64,000 nucleotides of DNA. Origin: Progne subis subis (taxonomy: Eukaryota; Chordata; Aves; Passeriformes; Hirundinidae). Positions 53,461 through 64,000 of the stretch are shown here, piece by piece. The stretch is from positions 1 to 64,000 of the forward strand of contig JAKJHU010000371.1 in the NCBI GenBank assembly GCA_022316685.1. The letters are read 5' to 3'. How positions within the stretch are numbered: the stretch's first letter is position 1; each line of letters begins with the position of its first letter. Under the pieces are notes generated by a model. The model saw only the letters and a list, made by a program, of their open reading frames with translations, had not been told where the DNA came from and ran no database searches. The position numbers were made by a program, and so were the translations under genes.

Positions 53461-56400
53461 CAAGCCCTTGGCCACTGTGAAGGGACAAAGGAGCTCTGTG
53501 CTCAGTGGAGTGCAGACTGAGGACAGGGGACGAGAGCCCTGGCAGGGATTGAAGGGTGATTTCAGAGATGGGGCGATCATTTGACATGGCAGAAAAGAGA
53601 GAGAAACAAAAAAATTATGCAAAGGGCAGCTGGAGAAGTCCAGACTGGACACCAGGAGAAAGGAATTTCCCTCCCAGGGCAGGGCTGTGGTACAACACAT
53701 CCCCCAGAAGGAGTCTGGAGCAGCCCAAGGCTCTGTGTGCCCAGGCAGAGGCAGGCAGGACGCAGAGCTGTCAGCAAAGGAAGGGGCCAGCGAGGTGGGG
53801 CAGCCGGGGGATGATGACGAGCCTGCAGGGACAGAGGCACAGGGCATGGACACCGTAGGACAGCCTGGGCTGGAGAGGGCACAGGGATGGGCAGCAGCTG
53901 AAAGGCCCTGACAGAGCCAACTCCTGCAGCACTTTGGCCATGGCTTGCTGGCCCTGACACTGAGGCCAGGAGGGGACAAGTGACCCTTGCAGCCCTGGGG
54001 CCATCATTGCCTCCTTGTCCCTGCTCAGCAGCCTGGCAGGGGCCCACCCATGGGTGCTGCCCTTTGGCATTGCACATCCCCACATCCCAGTGCCCCAGGA
54101 AGAGCCCTGAGCAAGGAGGGAGGGACAGGATCTGCCTTGGCAGGGGCTGGGGCTCAGGCCTTGGCCCTTTGCAATTCCTGAAACACATCCAGGTTTGCTC
54201 AGCAGCCAAAGACAAACCTTTTCCTTGTTTGTCCTCACCAGTCCACAGTGCTTGCAGTGTTCTGCTTAACTAGAACCTGGGGACACTTTCCTATGAGTTG
54301 TGTCCCTCAGTGACCCATTAAAAGTTAAAAACTTGGACTTTGAATCTGACTTTGAGTTCTTGAGAAGTTTTTTTGAGCACACTCTGAGGGACTGAGTCTG
54401 ATGTAACAGCACCAAAGTCCCAAGAGGGTCATTAAAGTCTTTGTGCTGTGTCTGTGCTGCTGAGCTGGGCTGGGCTCCTGGCACAGAGGAAGCTCCTGGC
54501 AACCAAGAAGAGCTTGAAAAAGACACTTCTGAGGAGCAGCTCCTTTCCCAGCCCAGCAGGGCTGAGGGCACTGCCTGCAGGTACCTGAGAGCAGTGAAGC
54601 AGACAGAGGCTTAAAGCAGCTGGGAGGACAATTTCTGAGATTATTCATGGAGAAATCTTCACAGCTTTTGACACAGTCAGTCCCTGGCTGCAGGGATCTC
54701 CTAAAGCTGACCCCTGACAGGACTGAGATGACTGTAAGGATGGCTCTGCTGCTGTTTGGTTTGGGGGAGGATGTGCTCCAGAGCAGGGCTGCCCTGGGCT
54801 CCATCAGAGGACAGGGCAGGATGGCTCCTGCTGCCAGGGACGGCTGCAGGGGCTGAAGCTGGGGCTGCAGCCAGGGTGCCCAGGGCTGTCCTGCAGAGCA
54901 GCTCCTGCAGCCCTGAGGGCTCTTGGCCAGGTCAGGGCATCTGCCACCTGCCAGGGGCAGCTCTCAGCCTGCCTGGGAGCTCCCCGTGGATGTGGAGAGG
55001 AGCTGTGGGTGCAAGGAGTGACTCCTGCCAGGGCAGGTCCTGCTGCTGTGGAGAGGGTGCTGTGTGGGCCAGGGCTGCTCACAGCTCCAGCTCATGCCCA
55101 GGTCATTCCCCAAAGAGGGGACTTTTCATGAGCTCATTCAGGGCAGGGGTTTCCTGCTTGAGTCTCTGCTTTCCTGAATCTGTGCTCCCGCTTTTCCCTG
55201 GCTCAGCTTGGTGGCAATGGAAACTCAGGTGTGCAGCAGAGCAGGGCTGAGGCTCTTAAACCTCCCACTGAGTTTTCCTGGGATCCTCAGCAAGTGCCTC
55301 CAGCTCCCCAGCCTCCAGATCCATGCAGCATCCCCTTTCCATGGTGCCCAGGCCTGGGGGAGCTGTTCTTTAATCCCTGCAGCCCGAGCAGCTGCAGGGC
55401 AGAGCTGGCCCAGGGGCTGGGCTGGGCTCTGGCAGCACTGGCAGGGAAGGAGCCCGGGGCCACAGGAACAGCTCGGGCTGGGACAGCTCCAGCAGCAGAG
55501 CGTGGGCAGGGAGGGAGGGAGGCAGCGCTGAGGGAAGCCCTGCTGCAGGGGAGATGTGGCACCTGCCGGCCCTGCCCTGCAGGGCACACACTGCCCTGAG
55601 CAGCACAGCTCTTGTGTCCCCTCGCAGCCAGCACAGCCCTCAGCCCGGGGGCTCGGGCCCTCAGTCCCCTCCTGGGCCGGCAGAGCAGCTCCAGAGATGA
55701 AGGGCATCTCTCCTGCCATGTGCCCATTCCTGCTGACCAGGGCCTGAGGGCCACTGTCCTGCACTGCTGCTGCCTGGGAGGGGCTGTGCAGGCTGGGCAG
55801 GGAAAGGCTTTTCCTCAGAGCCAGGTCTCTCTCCTTGCCTTGCCCAGGTGATCCTGGCATTGCTGATGGGCTCTCTGGGAATGGCAGCTCCAGCTGCAGG
55901 CTCAGGCCCAGCCCTTGGGCTCCTCCTGTGCAAGCTGAGCACAGCAATGGGGGTCCCAGCTCCCTCTGCCCTGGGGAGCTCTGGGCAGGGCAGGCTGGAG
56001 GCTGGGAATGAGCTGACTCTCCTCCAGCAGTGCCATGGACAGGACCCTGGGTGTGTCCTGGGGATGCCATCCAAGCTGTGAGCTGCCCCAGGGGACACTG
56101 GGGGACAGGAGTGTCCTTGGCCAGGAGTGGGGCTGAGACTCTGAGAAAGGCTGAGCCAGTTTGCTCTGCTGTGGCTCCCTCTGCTCTCAGCTGTGTCAGG
56201 CTGATTTTCAGGGGAACACAGGGACTGCCCTCGATCTCAGAAAGGGCAGCTGGGGACAGATGGAGCACAGAGCAGCTCCCCTCACCCTTCACTGAGTTAC
56301 AGCCACTGCTCTTGCCTTGCACAGTTTCTCTCTGATCTCCCTGGGCACAGCAGGAACACCTCTCCAGCTGCTTGGCCATCACCGTTCCTTAGCCCTGGCA

Positions 56401-56689
56401 CAGGAGATGCCTGCCAAGCTCCTCTGCCTCAGGAGCAGTTTGGGCTGATGAAGTCCAACCCCAGGACTGGCCCCTGTCCCTGTTCCCATGACCCCAGTGC
56501 TGCAGAGCAGAGCTGACCCCGGTTCCATGGGCAGAGCCCCTGCTCGTCACAGCAACGGGGTCAGTTCCCAGCAGAGCTCCAGGCACGGGGCTGAAGGAAG
56601 GGCTCTGAGAAAAGAAAAATTGGGTGGCACAGAGCAGCAAGGCAGGGCTGGGAGAAAGGTTTGGGCATTGCTCAGCAAAGTCTGCCCTG
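53461..56689. other. intergenic, no supported gene
   Basis: GC-rich, with long open frames on both strands (for example 55225-56382 minus) that show no family motif and are best read as composition effects. Confidence 0.45.
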
Positions 56690-56738
56690 ACTTGTCTCTG
56701 TGTCCTCCTTGAACAGGACTCCATCACAGAGTGAAGAA

Positions 56739-57666
56739 ATGTCAACAGCAGCTCCATCAGCCACTTCCTCCTGCTGCCATTGGCAGACACGCGGCAGCTG
56801 CAGCTCCTGCACTTCTGCCTCTTCCTGGGCATCTCCCTGGCTGCCCTCCTGGCCAACGGCCTCATCATCAGCGCCGTAGCCTGCGGCCACCTCCTGCACA
56901 CGCCCATGTTCTTCTTCCTGCTCAACCTGGCCCCACCGACCTGGGCTCCATCCTCACCACCGTCCCCAAAGCCATGCACAATTCCCTCTGGGACACCAGG
57001 ATCATCTCCTACACAGGATGTACTGCACAGGTCTTTTTCTTTCTGTTATTCATTTCAGCAGAGTATTTCCTCCTGACCATCATGAGCTACGACCGCTACG
57101 TGTCCATCTGCAAACCCCTGCACTACGGGACCCTCCTGGGCAGCAGAGCTTGTGCCCACATGGCAGCAGCTGCCTGGGCCAGTGCCTTTCTCTATTCACT
57201 GCTGCACACAGCCAATACATTTTTCCTGCCCCTGTGCCATGGCAATGTCCTGGGCCAGTTCTTCTGTGAAATCCCACACATCCTCAAGCTCTCCTGCTCA
57301 CACTCCAACCTCAGGGAACTTGGGCTCATTGCAGTTAGTGCCTGTTTAGCATTTGGTTGTTTTGTGTTCATTGTTTTCTCCTATGTGCAGATCTTCAGGG
57401 CTGTGCTGAGGATCCCCTCTGAGCAGGGACAGCACAAAGCCTTTTCCACCTGCCTCCCTCACCTGGCCGTGGTATCTCTGTTTATCAGCACTGGTTTTTT
57501 GCCTACCTGAAGCTGCCCTCCATCTCCTCCCCATCCCTGGATCTGGCCCTGTCAGTTCTGTACTCGTGGTGCCTCCAGCCCTGAACCCCTCATCTACAGC
57601 CTGAGGAACCAGGAGCTCAAGGCTGCAGTGTGGAGACTGATGACTGGATGTTTTCAGGAACATTAA
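56739..57666 (+). pseudogene. OR14-like olfactory receptor, multiply frameshifted
   Basis: Paralogue of the minus-strand OR gene in the inverted arm. It has MSYDRYVSICKPLHY, KAFSTCLPHL and the TM7 region. Relative to that copy it has a 4-base deletion within the first seven codons, one-base losses in TM2 (near 56933), near 57495 in the loop after TM6, near 57565 and near 57589 in TM7. The codon that is a stop in the other copy is CGG here. Full-length protein cannot be made. Confidence 0.88.
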
Positions 57667-57740
57667 ACTGCTGGCCAATTTCTGTAAATCACTTCTAATA
57701 AAAGTCATCTTTGATACTTCTTGTTGGTTTAATTTTGGAG

Positions 57741-57762
57741 GATTTTTTTTTTTTTTTTTTTT
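57741..57762 (+). repeat. poly-T run downstream of OR pseudogene
   Basis: About 22 T bases; the left arm has a matching poly-A run at about 34964-34978, in line with the inverted duplication. Confidence 0.8.
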
Positions 57763-59229
57763 CCATACTGTACACAAATAATATCATTGTTTGTGCCATT
57801 TCTCATTCTGTTTTTCTCCACTTTCTCTGTGGCCACAGACTGTGTCAACAATGGGCTGCACTCTTAGTGGCTTTAAAGGAACTCAAGGACCTCCCAGCCA
57901 AGTTTTCTGCAGAGATCCCCCTTTTCTGTTCCCTTCTCTGCAGCTGCAGCAGCAATGTCTGTGTGCAGAGCTGGGGCAGATCAGTGCTGGCACAGCAGCT
58001 GTGCCCAGGAGCAGCAGCACTTGGTGTTGCCAGTGCTGCTCCCGTGCCCCTGCCCCTGCCCTCCTGGCCCTGCTGTTGCTGTAGGGCCTGAGTGCTCTCG
58101 GGGCCGGGCACAGTGCTGGGGGTGGCAGTGCCGGGGCTGCAGCAGGACAGGCCATGGGCACTGCTGGGGCAGTGCTGATGCCTCAGGGCAGGGCCTGGGG
58201 GCTCCAGGCTCCTTGCCCAGGCTCTCTCCAGAACACGCCCAGGCCAATGCTCAGCAGAGAAAAGCCCCAGTGAGCAGCCCCAGGGTGGCCGTGGGCAGGC
58301 TGGGGGCAAACAGCATGGCTGGGGCTCTGCAAGGTGCCTGGGGGAGACAGGAAGGAGCAGCAGAGCAGGGCTGATCCATCCCCACTGCGCTGGACACCCC
58401 AGGGCAGCGTCCCAGAGCGTCCTCATGCACCTGCCAACAACATCCCCCCTCTGCAGCCCTGGCCTCTCCCCAGCTCACACAGGTGCCGCATCCTTGCAGG
58501 CACAGACACGGCAGCACTGGCTCAGGAGCCCCTGTTTGCACTGCCCAGAGCAGGCGTCAGCACCCCCATGGTGTTGGTGTGGGAGATGAACCTGAGTGAG
58601 CACAAATGCCATCAGTCCTTGGGACCAGGAAGGGGTGGGGACAGCAGGGAAACCACTCAGGTTTGTGGTGGCCTCTGAAGTCAGCCAGAAAGTTTGTTCC
58701 CTGAGCTGTGAGTTTCCTGTGCCACTGCAGATGTTGCTCAGAGCCAGGGCTGCCTGGCAGCCACCCCAAACTGCCCTCAGCATTTCATTTGCTTCACCTT
58801 GGCTTTCTTTACTCTTCCTGATACAAATTTCTTCCTCTTGCCCACCCCTGTTCCCTCCCCTGCATACGCCCAACCCTGGTTGCCCTTTCCTCTTGGCCCC
58901 ACTCCCATTTACTTTCCTGCACCTGGCACCATGGAATATCTCTCGGGGGCAGGATCATCCTCCAAGTGCTTCAGGAATTGTCTGCAGCCTCCTGCAGTGC
59001 CTCATGCTGCTCCCTTGCCAGAGGTACCACAGGCCAGGACAGCACATCTGGGCTGCTGTGTCTGGCTCTGGGGCTCCCTGTTCTGGGCAAGGAGAGGAGC
59101 TGCAGAGGCTCTGCAGACTGACAGGATGGGCTTTGGGGCTGTGAGGAGAGCTGAGGGACCTGGGCTGCTGGACCTTCTTCAGAGGAGTCCCAGGGCTCAT
59201 CCTGCAACTGCTGCAAGGGTGGTTTCAGA
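57763..59229. other. intergenic, mostly unmatched
   Basis: 57835-57920 matches 34800-34880 in the left arm and about 59130-59229 matches 34470-34550. Between them nothing was recognised. Confidence 0.45.
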
Positions 59230-59234
59230 GAAAC

Positions 59235-59815
59235 ACAGAATCAGCAAGGTTGGAAAGACCTTGGAATCATCAAGTCCAACCTGTGCCCTGACATTGCCTT
59301 GTCTTCCCTGAGCCTCCTCTTCTCCAGGATAAAAATCCCAGCTCCCTCAGGTGCTCCTCACAGGATTTGTGTTCCAGACCCCTCACCAGCCTTGTTGCCC
59401 TTCTCTGGACACGCTCCAGCCCCTCCATGTCTTTCCTAACTGGGGAGCCCAGAACGGCACACAGCACTCGAGGTGCTGCCCAGCCAGTGCTGAGCACAGG
59501 GGAAGAATCACTGCCCTGTCCTGCTGGCCACACTGCTTCTGATCCAGGCCAGGAGCCATTGGCCTTCTTGGCCACCTGGGCACACTGCTGGCTCCTGTCC
59601 AGCCTTTTCTGTCAGTCCTCACAGGTCCCTTTCTGCCTGGCTGATGTCCAGCCACTCTGTCCCCACCCTGCACCACTTTAGGTGTTGTTGCGGCCAAAGT
59701 GCAGGACTCAGTACCTGGACTTATTAACCTGACTTTGTTGGATTTGGCTTCCTGGATCCAGCCTGTCCAGGGCCCTGTGCACAGCTCTCCTACCCTCCAG
59801 CAGATCAACACTCCA
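59235..59815 (-). mobile_element. CR1 LINE 3' end
   Basis: The plus strand opens with agaatcagcaaggttggaaa and contains ccagcttgttgcc-like and ctggacacgctccagcccct words, the reverse complement of a CR1 3' end. Counterpart of 33866-34465. Confidence 0.92.
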
Positions 59816-59829
59816 AGTCAACTTGGAGT

Positions 59830-60725
59830 CACCGCAGTTCCAGAGCCCTCGATGGTCACAATGATCTCCATGAGTTCATGAGGCCTCCCAGTGTCACAGC
59901 ATCCCTTTGGTTCCGTGGGACCCCTTGGTGTCACAAGTCGCTTGGATCCTTGGGCCCTGCAGTGTCACAATGGTGCCTTGGTCCCCCAAGGCCCTGCAGT
60001 GTCAGAATGTATCCTGCGTTCCGTGAGATCTGGTAATTCAGCAATGATCTTTATTCCAATACCACAGTGGCCTCTTGGTCCCAAGGGCACCATGGTGTCA
60101 AACATGTTTCCTTCATTCCAGGAGTCCCTGAGGAGCAGCACTGGCCCCTTGGTTCCATGGGGCCCTGCAGTGTCACATTGGCCCCATCATGACACCAGGT
60201 CCTGCTCTGTCCCAATGCTCTGCATGGTTCCACAAGGTCCTGCAGTGTCACAGTGGCCTCTTGGTTCCATCAGGCCTCAAACTGCCACCATTAATTCCCT
60301 CATGCTGCAGTGTCACAATGGAGCCCTGGTTACACAAGATCCTGCAGTGTCACCAGGGACCCTTGGTTCCATGGGGCACCCCAGTGGCACAATTGCTCCC
60401 TCAGTTCCAAGAGTCCTTGCAATCACTGGCCCCTTGATTCCATTGGGCCCAGGGTCTCACCGGGTCTCCTTGGTTCTGCAGTGGCACAATGGCCCCTTGG
60501 TTCAGCAAGGCCCCACAGTGTCACAGTGGCCTCTGTGGTTCCACCAGGCCCCAGACTGTCACCATGGTCCTTGCTTGCATTTAGCCCCACAGTGTCACAA
60601 TGGCCCCTTGGCTCTATGGTGCCATGTCGTACACAGTGTCACTCTGGTCCTCTTAGTGCCACCAGGCCCTGCAGTGTCACAATGGCCCCTTGCTTCCCCA
60701 GCACTCTGCAGTGTCACCATCATCA
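59830..60725 (-). repeat. expanded minisatellite, CAGTGTCACAATGG units
   Basis: Roughly twenty units built on ctgcagtgtcacaatggcccc and ttggttcc, with spacing of about 35-60 bases. Roughly four times longer than its left-arm counterpart at 33641-33865. Confidence 0.85.
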
Positions 60726-60727
60726 AG

Positions 60728-61300
60728 AATCAACCAGGCTGGAAAAGACCTTGGAGAGCATCAAGTCCAACCTGTGACCCAACACCACCTTGTCACCCAA
60801 ACCATGGCACTGAGTGTCACATCCAGTCATTCCTTAGACACTTCCATGGACAGTGAGTCATCCACCTCCCTGGACAGCCCATTCCAGTGCCCAATCACAT
60901 ATTCTGTGAAGAATATTTCCTAATGTCCAGCGTAAACCTCCCCATGTGCAGCTTAAGGCCATGTCCTCTTGTCCTGTCACTGTTCCCTGGGAAAAGATAC
61001 CACCCCCACCTGGCAGCACCCTCCTGTCAGTAAAGAGTGATGAGGTCTTCCCTGAGCCTCCTCTTCTCCAGATAAACAACCCCAGCTCCCTCCGGTGCTC
61101 CTCACAGGACTTCTATTAGAGACCACTCACCAGCCTTGTTGCCCTACTCTGGACACACTCCAGCCCCTTCATGTCCTTAATGAATTGGGGGCCCAGAACT
61201 GGACACAGCACTCGAGGTGCTGCCCAACCAGTACAGAGCAAAGGGAAGAATCACTGCCCTGCTCCTGCTGCCCACACTGTTCCTGATCCATAGGAGTGCC
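60728..61300 (-). mobile_element. CR1 LINE 3' end
   Basis: The plus strand starts with aaccaggctggaaaagacct and contains gacagcccattccagtgccc, the reverse complement of a CR1 end. Counterpart of 33045-33640. Confidence 0.9.
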
Positions 61301-61922
61301 AGGGGTTGGATGAGGGAAATGGTGGGGAGGGGGACGAAGTCTGATTGATTGTCAGCCATGAAAGGTCTTGATTTTCATATCTATTCAGACTGCATTAGAA
61401 GGTGCTGGGAGTCAATATCAATTGGACATTGCTGATATCAATCTATAACAGGAAAATGAAACTGGAAAACAGTTCTCTCTGCATTGTTTTCAGTATAGTG
61501 TATTCCCTTTGAATACACTTCTGAAATTGTCTAATTAACCACACAAGAACTAAAAACTTAAAATTATTCCCATGGGCTTTTCTTGTTCGGTATATTGAAC
61601 AAATATTTACAAGCTTTTCTCCCTGAATTCCTGAACTGAAGAGCTCAAGAAAGAAGACGCCTCTGGAGTACTAAAATTCATCATCAAATTCCAAGGGGCT
61701 GAGGATCCATCCTCACCAGAGCAGGAATGAACAGAAATGGGCACAGCTTTCTGGCTGCCCCAGCTTTGGGATGGGCCTGGGCCTGGAGCAGGAGAAGTTC
61801 TTGAGAGCCCCAGTGTGGAGAGATTGTCTGAGGCATGGCTGCAAAAGTAAAGGCCATGCTGCAAAGTAAAGGCCATGAGAAGATCTGACTTGTTAAGATT
61901 TAGCAGAGAACATGCAGGACGA

Positions 61923-62182
61923 TGTGACAAACAGCACGGATACTGTGTCCTTGTACAGAGAAGTTCAAAATAACAAGATGTTGATCAGCAGAAATCATGT
62001 AGCTGTAACTACAAGGCTAACTGCAAAAAGAATATGCATTGTGAAATAGCGAACCAATTAGGAGCTACAATTTTGTAATATGCATGAACTAATTAACTGC
62101 ACTATATCTGTACGCGAGCACATTAATAAATCTGAGACTTGTTGATCATGATAGCATGAGGCTCGTCTCCCGTTCTTCCACA
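61923..62182 (+). repeat. 5' LTR of ERV-E
   Basis: The right edge (ttcttccaca, 62182) is fixed by the primer site two bases on. The left edge is uncertain; tgtgacaa at 61923 mirrors the right end, but it could begin up to 100 bases earlier. AATAAA is at 62125-62130 and a weak TATA-like actatatct lies about 25 bases before it. Confidence 0.65.
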
Positions 62183-62184
62183 AA

Positions 62185-62202
62185 TGGTGACCCTGACGAC
62201 GC
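62185..62202 (+). other. primer binding site of ERV-E (tRNA-Trp-like)
   Basis: tggtgaccctgacgacgc closely follows the tRNA-Trp-type primer site used by avian alpharetroviruses, with a few differences. Confidence 0.75.
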
Positions 62203-62360
62203 GATACCACGGTGAGAAGCAACGTAGGGTTGGGTCCTGCAAGCAGAGGACGGCTACAGAGCATTACCGGAGAGCTCCGTGCCCTAAGCGACCACAGAGG
62301 TGGGCTTAGCCGATACGTGCTGCCGAGACCTGGAGAGGCTGCAACAGCGCTGACGTGAGT

Positions 62361-64000
62361 ATGGATAGGCAAGCAGCATATGATTTATTTAGGGCGTTTC
62401 TGCAAAAGTGGCAGGTTAAAGGGATAGAATTAAGTAAAGAACTACCAGACCTTTTAAAGTTCGCTTACTCTCAAGGTTTCTTTATTAACCCTCATACTGT
62501 CCATGAATTGTCTGAATGGAGACGGTTCGGGGATAAGCTGTGGGAACTCACGTTAGATGATGATAAGGCGGCGAAAAAGATGAGTAAACTTTGGAGGGTA
62601 GTTCACAACGAGTTACTTTTGTGTCAGGCAGAGAAAAGGGCAGCACGGGAAGTAGTTACAGCTCAGGAAAAGAATCAAAAATATGATCCCCAGTGGGGCA
62701 CTAGTACCCCTAATCCCCCCGTATTCACGACAGATCATTTGCCGGCTGCAGCACCCGTTTCACCTTCAGCTCCTCCAGTAGCAGAAGAGCCTGTCCGGGA
62801 GAGGAGTAATAAGGGGGGGCCTCCTTACAGCCCTGAGAACAGTGTCCTTATCCCTCAGTCGGCAAGCAGCCAAGAGCCTATCCCTGGGGCAGAGTCTGAC
62901 CTTGCGGGGGCCATGGCAAGGGAGCGCCGGGAGGTTTGGGCAGCCCTAGCACGGCAAGGTGCCGAACAGGGTGATCAGGACATATTGGAGGCAGCCTCTG
63001 GGTGCCTTGCCTTCCCAGTTACTTTTGCCCCTAATCCTGCTGGGGGACTGCAAGCCACAGTAACAGTTTTCAGATTGGAAAATGCTAGCACAATTGCGCT
63101 CCACTGTGGGGCAATATGGGGTCACTAGTGAGCCCACAAAGCAGATGCTTGAATACCTTTTCAATGCCCATGTTTTGCTACCATCAGATATTAAGGGGAT
63201 TGCTAGGCTCATCTTTACACAACATCAACACCTTTTGTTTAATGCACATTGGCAGGCTGAAGCTCAAGCCTCAGTCGCCATACAAAGAGGACAAGGAGAT
63301 CCATTACAGGGCCTCACATTAGATGAGTTGTTGGGATTAGGACCGTTTCAACAGATGGAGGCACAGGCACTCATGGGGCCAGATAAATGCCGTGAGGCAA
63401 TGAGAGTAGCCAAAAGAGCTATTGAAAAAGTCAAAGCACCTGGAGGTATACCTATTTACATGGGAATAAAACAGGGTCGAGAAGAAGCATTAGGTCCTTT
63501 TGTTGATAAAATTGCTGAGGCTATAGATAAAGCCGGTGTCCAGGACTTTATGAAGGGAGCTTTGTTAAAGCAGTGTGTTCTCCAGAACTGTAATTCCCCT
63601 ACTAGATCAATAATAACCACTATGGCAGGAGACTGGACAATAGCAGACTTATTAGAAAAAGCAGCAACTGTGCCATCAGGGTCGCAGGCATTTTTAGTGG
63701 AAGCAATTAAGCAGTTAGGATTGGGACTACAGGAACAGGCAAAGACATCACAGACACAGGTGTTAGCAGCTCTTGCGCCTCTCCAAGCAGCAACGGCAAG
63801 CACTGGCCCTCGTCCCTCACCACCTGGTGGACGCATGAAATGTTTTCGCTGTGGTAGTAGCGGGCATCTACGCCGAGAATGTCAGGCGGCCGGAGTCTGG
63901 TGTGCAAAATGCCGCTCTGACTCACATAATACCACTGCCTGTCGCCGGAGATCGGGAAACTTCCAGAGCAGCGCGAACAGCGGCCGCGCAGGGACACAAA
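62361..64000 (+). pseudogene. gag: gag of ERV-E, one frameshift, runs off window
   Basis: Class II (alpha/beta-like) Gag. The ATG at 62361 (MDRQAAYDLFRAFLQKW) directly follows a splice-donor-like gac|gtgagt. There is no N-terminal Gly, so no myristoylation site. Matrix is followed by a Pro/Ser-rich linker with GGPPYSPE. At about 63066-63070 one extra T in a T run shifts the frame just at the capsid start; capsid (WKMLAQLRSTVGQYG) is open from there to the window end. The major homology region is KQGREEALGPFVDKI. Two zinc knuckles follow: CFRCGSSGHLRREC (63841-63882) and CAKCRSDSHNTTAC (63901-63942). Apart from the shift it looks young. Confidence 0.88.

Larger units (their letters stand above)
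56690..61815 (-). repeat. right arm of host inverted repeat
   Basis: Counterpart of 32521-36020 on the opposite strand. It contains an OR pseudogene, a unique block, CR1, a longer minisatellite, CR1 and the unique stretch ending near the ERV-E LTR. The block 57925-59130 has no clear match in the left arm. Confidence 0.78.
61923..64000 (+). mobile_element. ERV-E: class II provirus, 5' end only
   Basis: LTR, primer site, about 160-base leader and gag in normal order. Pol and env would lie beyond the window. It begins directly next to the end of the right host arm. Confidence 0.85.

Noticed and set aside
55225..56382. 385-codon minus-strand frame
   Set aside because: GC-rich intergenic sequence with no recognisable domain, no conserved motif and no splice or promoter support.

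Overview
The window looks like a repeat-dense, gene-poor stretch of a bird genome, most likely a songbird. The evidence is CR1 LINE 3' ends, two OR14-like olfactory receptor pseudogenes, a short multi-finger C2H2 gene of the kind amplified in passerines, and several endogenous retroviruses (ERVs). No gene here is shown to be intact and functional. More than half of the window is retroviral. A sex-chromosome W or pericentromeric origin would fit the ERV density, but that is inference.

Layout. 237-8449 (-): ERV-A, an old gammaretrovirus-like provirus cut off inside gag. 8450-19012 (-): ERV-B, a full-length gammaretrovirus-like provirus with both LTRs, a tRNA-Pro primer site and gag and pol joined by a single in-frame UAG. 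19527-29018 (+): ERV-C, and 38289-48093 (-): ERV-D, two close copies of one betaretrovirus-like family (gag, dUTPase-protease, pol, gamma-type env, tRNA-Asn-like primer site) facing each other as a large inverted repeat. 29019-37447 between them holds a TATA/CRE-like promoter with an unidentified reading frame, CR1 copies, a minisatellite and an OR pseudogene. 48565-49605 is a C2H2 zinc-finger pseudogene. 51290-53460 is a satellite with units of about 190 bp. 56739-57666 is a second OR pseudogene. 59235-61300 holds CR1 and minisatellite sequence mirroring 33.0-34.5 kb. 61.9-64.0 kb (+) is the start of ERV-E, a class II provirus with a tRNA-Trp-like primer site that runs off the window.

Main discovery. 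ERV-C lacks two internal segments that ERV-D keeps (938 and 434 bp). Both missing segments begin with GT and end with AG in the sense direction, have a polypyrimidine stretch before the AG, and are joined in ERV-C exactly at those boundaries. The simplest reading is that ERV-C was reverse transcribed from a proviral RNA spliced twice inside pro-pol. ERV-C also shows an excess of A where ERV-D has G, mainly in GG context, and a solo LTR with a perfect 6-bp target duplication sits inside its RT YMDD motif. ERV-C and ERV-D share two lesions (an RNase H Asp-to-Asn change and an env UAG), so their common source was probably already dependent on helper proteins.

All retroviral frames described are broken as stated. 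Coordinates of LTR edges, junctions and motifs were read by eye; family assignments rest on motif recognition, not on searches.
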